Part shown: piece by piece, positions 33,458-37,384 of the stretch
Position numbering within the stretch: position 1 is the first letter of the stretch
Layout: the number at the start of each line of letters is the position of its first letter
NCBI RefSeq assembly: GCF_002835805.1
Contig: NZ_PISE01000051.1
Span: forward strand, 1 to 37,384
Direction: 5' to 3'
Length of the DNA: 37,384 nt
From: Niallia nealsonii
GTDB taxonomy: Bacteria > Bacillota > Bacilli > Bacillales > Cytobacillaceae
Made by a program: the position numbers and the translations under genes
The notes under the pieces: model-generated
Databases searched by the model: none
Told to the model about the DNA's origin: nothing
The model's input: only the letters and a program-made list of their open reading frames with translations

Positions 33458-34135
33458 ATGGATTATTGCGCAAAAAGAGTTCCCATTTTTTATTCTCTAT
33501 CCAATAAAGAAATAGAAAAAATAACAAAAAAAGTACAGCATCTATACTTTAAAAAAGGACAATTATTAGTAGCTGAGGGAGAATATGCTGATTCTTTATA
33601 TATTATTCATAGTGGAAAAGTAAAGCTTATAAAGCTGACTGTTCATGGAAAGGAACAAATTCTGCACTTATTAACAAACGGCGATTTCTTTGGAGAGAGA
33701 AACTTATTTGCTAACACAGAAGGCAATAATTTCAGCGCCTACGCAATGGAAGATACCAAAATTTGTCTACTTTTAAAAAAAGATTTTGATGAGATGATGA
33801 TAGCAAATCCTGAAATCTCTATTAAAATTTTAAAAACGATTATGGACAGGCTTTCTCATACAGAAGATTTAGCAAAAATATTGGCTACAAAAGATCCCGA
33901 GGTCCGAATTGCTCATTTATTGGATGAGTTTTGCGCAAAATTCGGAACCATAACAGAAAAGGGAGTGTTAATTGATCTGCCGATTACACGAGAAGAGATT
34001 TCAAACTATGTGGGATTAACAAGAGAAACAATCAGCCGTAAGCTAAGCAAGTTCGCTGACATGGATTTGCTAACATTAATAGGAAATAAACAAATTTTAG
34101 TTAAAAACCAAAAAATTTTCAGCGAATGGTTTTAG
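33458..34135 (+). CDS. Crp/Fnr-family transcriptional regulator
   Basis: About 225 residues. An N-terminal cyclic-nucleotide-binding-fold domain (YFKKGQLLVAEGEYADSLYI then IHSGKVKL, GDFFGERNLFAN) is followed by a dimer helix (about 115-145). The C-terminal winged helix contains PITREEISNYVGLTRETISR, in which ETISRKL is the recognition helix of the FNR type. The four-cysteine cluster of FNR is absent; Cys4, Cys103 and Cys159 remain. I start at the ATG at 33458, 9 bases after GAGGTG; the frame opens at a GTG (33446) inside that site. It is divergent from ric and probably controls it. Confidence 0.88.
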   Translation: MDYCAKRVPIFYSLSNKEIEKITKKVQHLYFKKGQLLVAEGEYADSLYIIHSGKVKLIKLTVHGKEQILHLLTNGDFFGERNLFANTEGNNFSAYAMEDTKICLLLKKDFDEMMIANPEISIKILKTIMDRLSHTEDLAKILATKDPEVRIAHLLDEFCAKFGTITEKGVLIDLPITREEISNYVGLTRETISRKLSKFADMDLLTLIGNKQILVKNQKIFSEWF

Positions 34136-34162
34136 TCTCTCCACTTTATTGTGAGAGACTAA
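34132..34162 (+). terminator. Hairpin at the end of the Crp/Fnr gene
   Basis: TTAGTCTCTC (34132-34141) and GAGAGACTAA (34153-34162) form a perfect 10-bp stem that includes the stop codon. There is no proper T tract, so it is an atypical terminator or stabiliser. Confidence 0.5.
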
Positions 34163-34218
34163 CCATTATTGCTATATTACTCAAAACTTTATCTATTATT
34201 TTTCCATTGAATAATGGA

Positions 34219-34341
34219 TTAATGCCAATATTTTTTTCTTGCTTCATCTGTCCATTCAATTTGTTTTGCACCTTCTAGTTGTTCCTCTGACCCGTTCCCT
34301 ATGTTTACTGTTCCGTCATAAAAAATTGGTTTATTATCCAT
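34219..34341 (-). CDS. Small hypothetical protein, 40 aa
   Basis: ATG at 34339-34341 with AAAAAGGAGG 6 bases before it, and TAA at 34219-34221. The acidic, tryptophan-containing peptide has IFYDGTVNIGNGSEEQ near the start and IEWTDEARKKYWH at the end. It has no membrane segment or cysteine. The strong ribosome binding site argues that it is translated. I do not recognise the family. A dyad resembling those upstream of the glycosyltransferase at the window's end lies 37 bp before the start. Confidence 0.65.
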   Translation of the reverse strand: MDNKPIFYDGTVNIGNGSEEQLEGAKQIEWTDEARKKYWH

Positions 34342-34377
34342 CTCCAGCCTCCTTTTTATTCATCATAAAACGTAATA

Positions 34378-34393
34378 ATTCTTAAAAAAGAAC
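34378..34393. promoter_or_regulatory. Dyad ATTCTT-N4-AAGAAC upstream of the 40-aa gene
   Basis: It differs at one position from the two perfect GTTCTT-N4-AAGAAC dyads at 37021 and 37087. It may be a shared operator, but the AT-rich context makes chance plausible. Confidence 0.35.
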
Positions 34394-34458
34394 ATTTAAA
34401 AGACCAAATTATACATATAGTATGTATTCATTAAAAATAGTCCTTTTATAAAAGCAAA

Positions 34459-34508
34459 ACAAAAATAAATGCTATTGATCTTTTAAAATCAATAACATTT
34501 ATTTTTGT
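34459..34508 (-). terminator. AT-rich long hairpin terminating the ZIP gene
   Basis: ACAAAAATAAATGCTATTGAT at 34459-34479 pairs with 34488-34508 over 21 positions, with one G-T pair. The right arm reaches the ZIP stop codon. On the minus strand the second arm is itself T-rich. Confidence 0.65.
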
Positions 34509-35236
34509 TATAAAGAATCTAATATTAAAGAAGTAAGCAAACCTAATGCAGCAATTAGACCCGTAATGGCACCTCCTTCTTCAAAGGCTTCTGGCATCAT
34601 GGTAGATCCGACCATTGCAATAATGCCTCCAGCCGCAAATGCTGCAATACCCGCCATCAATTCCTCTGTGGCATTGTCTAAAAGGGTATATCCTAAAAAA
34701 GAACAGACAGCAGAAATGACTAGTACGGAAAACCATAAAATGAATATTTTCTTTTTTGAATAATTGCTGTTTAATAAACCGGCTGTACTTGATAACCCTT
34801 CAGGAATATTGCTGATAAAAATAGCAATAACAAGGAGCATGCTGACTGTTTGCTGACCAATTAGACTTGCTCCAATAATGATCGATTCTGGAATAGCATC
34901 CATTACGGTACCAATGAAAATAGCTAATCCAGATGAAGTTTTTGAATGGTCCCCTGACGATCTTTTTCGATTTTTTGCGCCTTTTTTTGAAATAAGGATA
35001 TCTAAAATTGAAAATATAGAAGCTCCAGCTAAAAAACCGGCTGCCGTAGCAAATAATCCTCCGCTTTCCACCGAATCTTCTAATAATTCATAAGTAGAAG
35101 CTCCAATTAAAACGCCTGTACCAAATGCCATGATAAAACCAATCAATCTTTTTTTTATTGGAAGAAAAACCGCTGCTAATGCGCCTAATAATACAGCAGA
35201 TCCAGATATCCCTCCCCACATTGCTGCGTGCCACAT
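34508..35236 (-). CDS. ZIP-family divalent metal transporter
   Basis: The 242-aa membrane protein has about eight hydrophobic segments. ZIP signatures in the fourth and fifth spans supply metal-binding residues: GTVMDAIPESIIIGASL (D, E) and FISNIPEGLSS (N, P, E). A third conserved block is VGSTMMPEAFEEGG. A polar cytoplasmic loop lies between spans three and four (SKKGAKNRKRSSGDHSKTSS). ZIP proteins move Zn2+, Fe2+ or Mn2+ into the cytoplasm; the metal is not predictable. ATG at 35236 with AGGGGGG upstream. Single gene with its own hairpin terminator. Confidence 0.88.
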   Translation of the reverse strand: MWHAAMWGGISGSAVLLGALAAVFLPIKKRLIGFIMAFGTGVLIGASTYELLEDSVESGGLFATAAGFLAGASIFSILDILISKKGAKNRKRSSGDHSKTSSGLAIFIGTVMDAIPESIIIGASLIGQQTVSMLLVIAIFISNIPEGLSSTAGLLNSNYSKKKIFILWFSVLVISAVCSFLGYTLLDNATEELMAGIAAFAAGGIIAMVGSTMMPEAFEEGGAITGLIAALGLLTSLILDSL

Positions 35237-35435
35237 AAATAATTAGCCCCCCTGTTTTTTCCACTTGAATATAGTGTACTGTTCCCTTTATTAGAGAAAA
35301 AAAACAAATTATTTTATCTAAACAGCAACTAAAAAAAAGACTATCCCTTTATTTACATTTTGGAACAGCCTAAAGACAATAAGATATGAAGTTGTATATT
35401 CTATATCTACTAATTGAAGTTAGCTCTTCGAATAA

Positions 35436-36917
35436 TTATGCCGTATGCCTTCCACGTAATGTCCAAATCTGATAGATCATCATCAATGATTTGATAATCG
35501 TTAAATAGGTTAGTGCTATCCAACCTGTCATTAGATAGGGGCTAATTGCTTCTTGTACTCTACTGCTTGTTAGAAAATCTTGATATGCAAAACATAAATA
35601 ACATCCAGCTGCTATTGCTACAATGGTTAAAATAATTCCTTGCAATAGTTTGCTGCTTGTTTTACCAGATTCTGCTGCATATTGGTTAGCCCATCCATCT
35701 TTTTTGTTTGCGGATAGTTTTCCAAGCCACACTTGACTGAATGTCATTAAATTCACCCATAAATACAGTTCTGGACTTATAAGCAAGCCAGCTAAAATAA
35801 CATCAATCAGTCGATTCATCGGTGTTTTTAAAGCCAATATGACATTTAATACAGACGCAAGTGCGATTGGTATAATCCATACCCACGACCAATAAAACTG
35901 ATCGGTGGCAAGTGCAACAGATAATAAAACAATAAACATAGCACGTATCACCAAATCAGATAAAAGCTTCATTTGATTTCGCCATATTTTCCCTTTATGT
36001 CTCGTTTGAACACTTAAATCTTTATTTGTCAGCAAGTCAACTGTACCAGAATTCCATTTATTGCGCTGCTCACGGAAGGTATGATAAGAGCGCATTGCAT
36101 CAACAAAACATCTGCCTTTTGGACTAATAAGTGTTTTCCAGCCAGATTTCTGCAGCTGCCATGTTAACAGCATATCTTCTACATCGCTGTCATTTTGCCA
36201 TGGTCCATCCAATTTATTATGATTCAATACTTCTTGAAGCGCTTCTGGTCTAAATAATGTGGCTTGCCCTCCTAATACATAGGTGCTGCCTCCATGATAC
36301 TGAAGATCTAAAAGCCAACTTGCCATATCCTGCTTCTGCTGATGTGTCCACCAGCGAGCAACTGGACCACCATACTCCCCGCTCGCTAATTTTTCTTCAT
36401 AATAAACATCATGTTTAGAAAGAAGGCTTTTCTTTTTCGGCATACGCATTGTATATTTTGCCATGACCCCGCCAATATTGCGGGCACTCATCAAACCTTC
36501 CCATAAATAAGTTAAACAATTAGGTGCCAGCCTGCTGTCTGCATCCATCCCTAATACAGCTTTGATGCTCTGTTTGTACAATTCTTCATGTTCTGTAAGC
36601 TGTTTATTATATATATCTAGCAAATCTCCATAAAGTAATTTCCAGCCAGCGTTTAAGGCCCCCACTTTTCGGAGTTTATTATTTTCTGTAATGATGACCT
36701 TTAAATTTAAATTAAATTCTTCTCCGGCTGTGATTGCTTTTTCTTCTGTACGATCTGTACAATTATCTGCAATCACATATACATCCAACTCTACCCCTTT
36801 AGGAAGCAATTGGTCATTCAAGCCTGCTAAACAATCACGAATAGAATTTTCTTCATTATGTGCGGGAATTAATGCAACAATTCTTGGCTTCATATAGCTT
36901 TTTTTAATGCCAGGCAT
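35436..36917 (-). CDS. Membrane-bound family 2 glycosyltransferase (processive-type)
   Basis: About 493 residues. The cytoplasmic GT-A domain begins with RIVALIPAHNEENSI and has IADNCTDRT, the metal-binding DADS, acceptor-site DSDVEDMLLTWQL (ED) and a QRNKW motif. This is the D, D, D, QxxRW-like set of cellulose, hyaluronan and poly-GlcNAc synthases. Several membrane spans follow (about 325-345, 350-370, 380-405, and two near the C-terminus). It probably makes or exports an extracellular polysaccharide, but the sugar is unknown. The start is unsettled: ATG at 36917 is chosen because the conserved domain begins just after it, although AGAGGGAG is rather distant. A TTG at 36977 is the longest alternative. 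Paired dyads lie upstream. Confidence 0.85.
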   Translation of the reverse strand: MPGIKKSYMKPRIVALIPAHNEENSIRDCLAGLNDQLLPKGVELDVYVIADNCTDRTEEKAITAGEEFNLNLKVIITENNKLRKVGALNAGWKLLYGDLLDIYNKQLTEHEELYKQSIKAVLGMDADSRLAPNCLTYLWEGLMSARNIGGVMAKYTMRMPKKKSLLSKHDVYYEEKLASGEYGGPVARWWTHQQKQDMASWLLDLQYHGGSTYVLGGQATLFRPEALQEVLNHNKLDGPWQNDSDVEDMLLTWQLQKSGWKTLISPKGRCFVDAMRSYHTFREQRNKWNSGTVDLLTNKDLSVQTRHKGKIWRNQMKLLSDLVIRAMFIVLLSVALATDQFYWSWVWIIPIALASVLNVILALKTPMNRLIDVILAGLLISPELYLWVNLMTFSQVWLGKLSANKKDGWANQYAAESGKTSSKLLQGIILTIVAIAAGCYLCFAYQDFLTSSRVQEAISPYLMTGWIALTYLTIIKSLMMIYQIWTLRGRHTA

Positions 36918-37016
36918 ATTAAAAAAAGATATACTCCCTCTTTCTTCTTCTAAAACTAATGACAAGCAATCCACCAACCTTCGTAATTTTTCCTATTTAT
37001 ATGTTCCATCCCACAC

Positions 37017-37102
37017 ATTCGTTCTTTAAAAAGAACGAATATTTAAAAAAATTTAAATTCAATTTGTTCTTTATATTCATCTAAACGTTCTTAACTAAGA
37101 AC
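37017..37102. promoter_or_regulatory. Two GTTCTT-N4-AAGAAC dyads upstream of the glycosyltransferase
   Basis: Site 1 is GTTCTTTAAAAAGAAC (37021-37036), extended to 11-bp arms ATTCGTTCTTT/AAAGAACGAAT (37017-37040). Site 2 is GTTCTTAACTAAGAAC (37087-37102). Their centres are 66 bp apart, and a lone GTTCTT half site lies between (37066). This is the pattern of a dimeric repressor binding two operators. The rest of 37103-37384 is AT-rich and holds no gene I can support. Confidence 0.6.
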
Positions 37103-37384
37103 ATATTAGCACCTATATCCTATATAGTCAACGAAAAATTCCCCTCCCGTTTAACAATTAATATGAAACTATAGTCACTAGTAAAAAAGTTTCAAAAAAA
37201 CCCCCATTTATACCTGTTGTTTGTTTCGGCAAAAAAATTCATTATAGTGAACGAATCTGTTCTATTCTAAAAATTAATTATTATTATATTTGAGCTATTG
37301 GTTATATAGGTATGTGAAAAAAAGTATCATTATTCCATTGAATAAAAAAACTGCATGCCTTCTTTGAACTGCCCCTAAATTGTT

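Noticed and set aside
37021-37102. LexA/SOS box interpretation of the GTTCTT dyads.
   Set aside because: Gram-positive LexA boxes read GAAC-N4-GTTC; these have the opposite polarity and a different core.
37350-37384. TTTGAACTGCCCCTAAATTG at the right edge resembles an IS3-family end.
   Set aside because: No transposase frame lies on the inner side, the terminal bases fall outside the window, and there is no second end or target duplication to confirm it.
1-37384. tRNA, rRNA, prophage or integrative element.
   Set aside because: No tRNA-like cloverleaf, rRNA sequence, integrase, phage structural gene or attachment site was seen.

Overview
The window looks like chromosome from a low-GC Bacillaceae bacterium, perhaps Bacillus or Niallia. 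The evidence is AT-rich DNA, strong AAGGAGG-type ribosome binding sites, frequent TTG/GTG starts, Gram-positive lipoprotein and LytR-CpsA-Psr genes, teichoic-acid enzymes, a SsbB-type protein, a SinI-like peptide and a sigma-D-type chemoreceptor promoter. The species call is inference; no rRNA or marker gene is present.

Layout. (1) 1-6.2 kb: cell-wall glycopolymer genes. A truncated gene end is followed by two CDP-glycerol glycerophosphotransferase family proteins (TagB/TarF-size, then a longer TagF/TarL-like one). Then come a glyoxalase-fold protein, galE and a TagA/WecG glycosyltransferase. (2) 6.3-7.0 kb: a class I cyclic-di-GMP riboswitch directly ahead of a 44-codon SinI-family peptide gene. 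Two facing copies of a structured repeat (family A) follow. (3) 7.0-10.9 kb: a YknX-like adaptor and YknW-like membrane protein without YknYZ, and an OppB/OppC-like permease pair with no ATPase or binding protein nearby. (4) 10.9-12.5 kb: repeat-rich gene desert (family A copy next to MITE-like element B1), a small coiled-coil gene and ssbB. (5) 12.5-22.8 kb: pgcA, a cupin, a chemoreceptor with a good sigma-D promoter, a DHA2-type MFS exporter, element B2 with a perfect 8-bp target duplication, a GabD-like aldehyde dehydrogenase, an LCP protein and a YhfP-like reductase. (6) 22.9-26.7 kb: an ABC multidrug-type exporter, a beta-hydroxyacid dehydrogenase and a GntR/UTRA regulator. (7) 26.9-32.1 kb: a fructosamine operon, read leftward as binding protein, permease, ATPase, frlD kinase, frlC epimerase, frlB deglycase. 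(8) 32.6-37.4 kb: ric/scdA divergent from a Crp/Fnr regulator, a 40-aa gene, a ZIP transporter, and a large family 2 glycosyltransferase behind two matching 16-bp dyads.

How parts fit. Wall polymer initiation (TagA), precursor supply (PgcA, GalE), polymerisation (TagB/TagF-like) and attachment (LCP) are all represented. The riboswitch-SinI unit would connect cyclic-di-GMP to the SinR biofilm switch. The frl operon would import glycated amino acids through an amino-acid-type ABC transporter, phosphorylate them and split them to glucose-6-phosphate and amino acid.

The most notable signals are: the cyclic-di-GMP riboswitch with a Shine-Dalgarno-sequestering hairpin ahead of the SinI-like gene; the modular repeat family A, whose short forms are explained by deletion between internal direct repeats; MITE-like family B; the frl operon with a non-canonical transporter; and the GTTCTT-N4-AAGAAC dyads.
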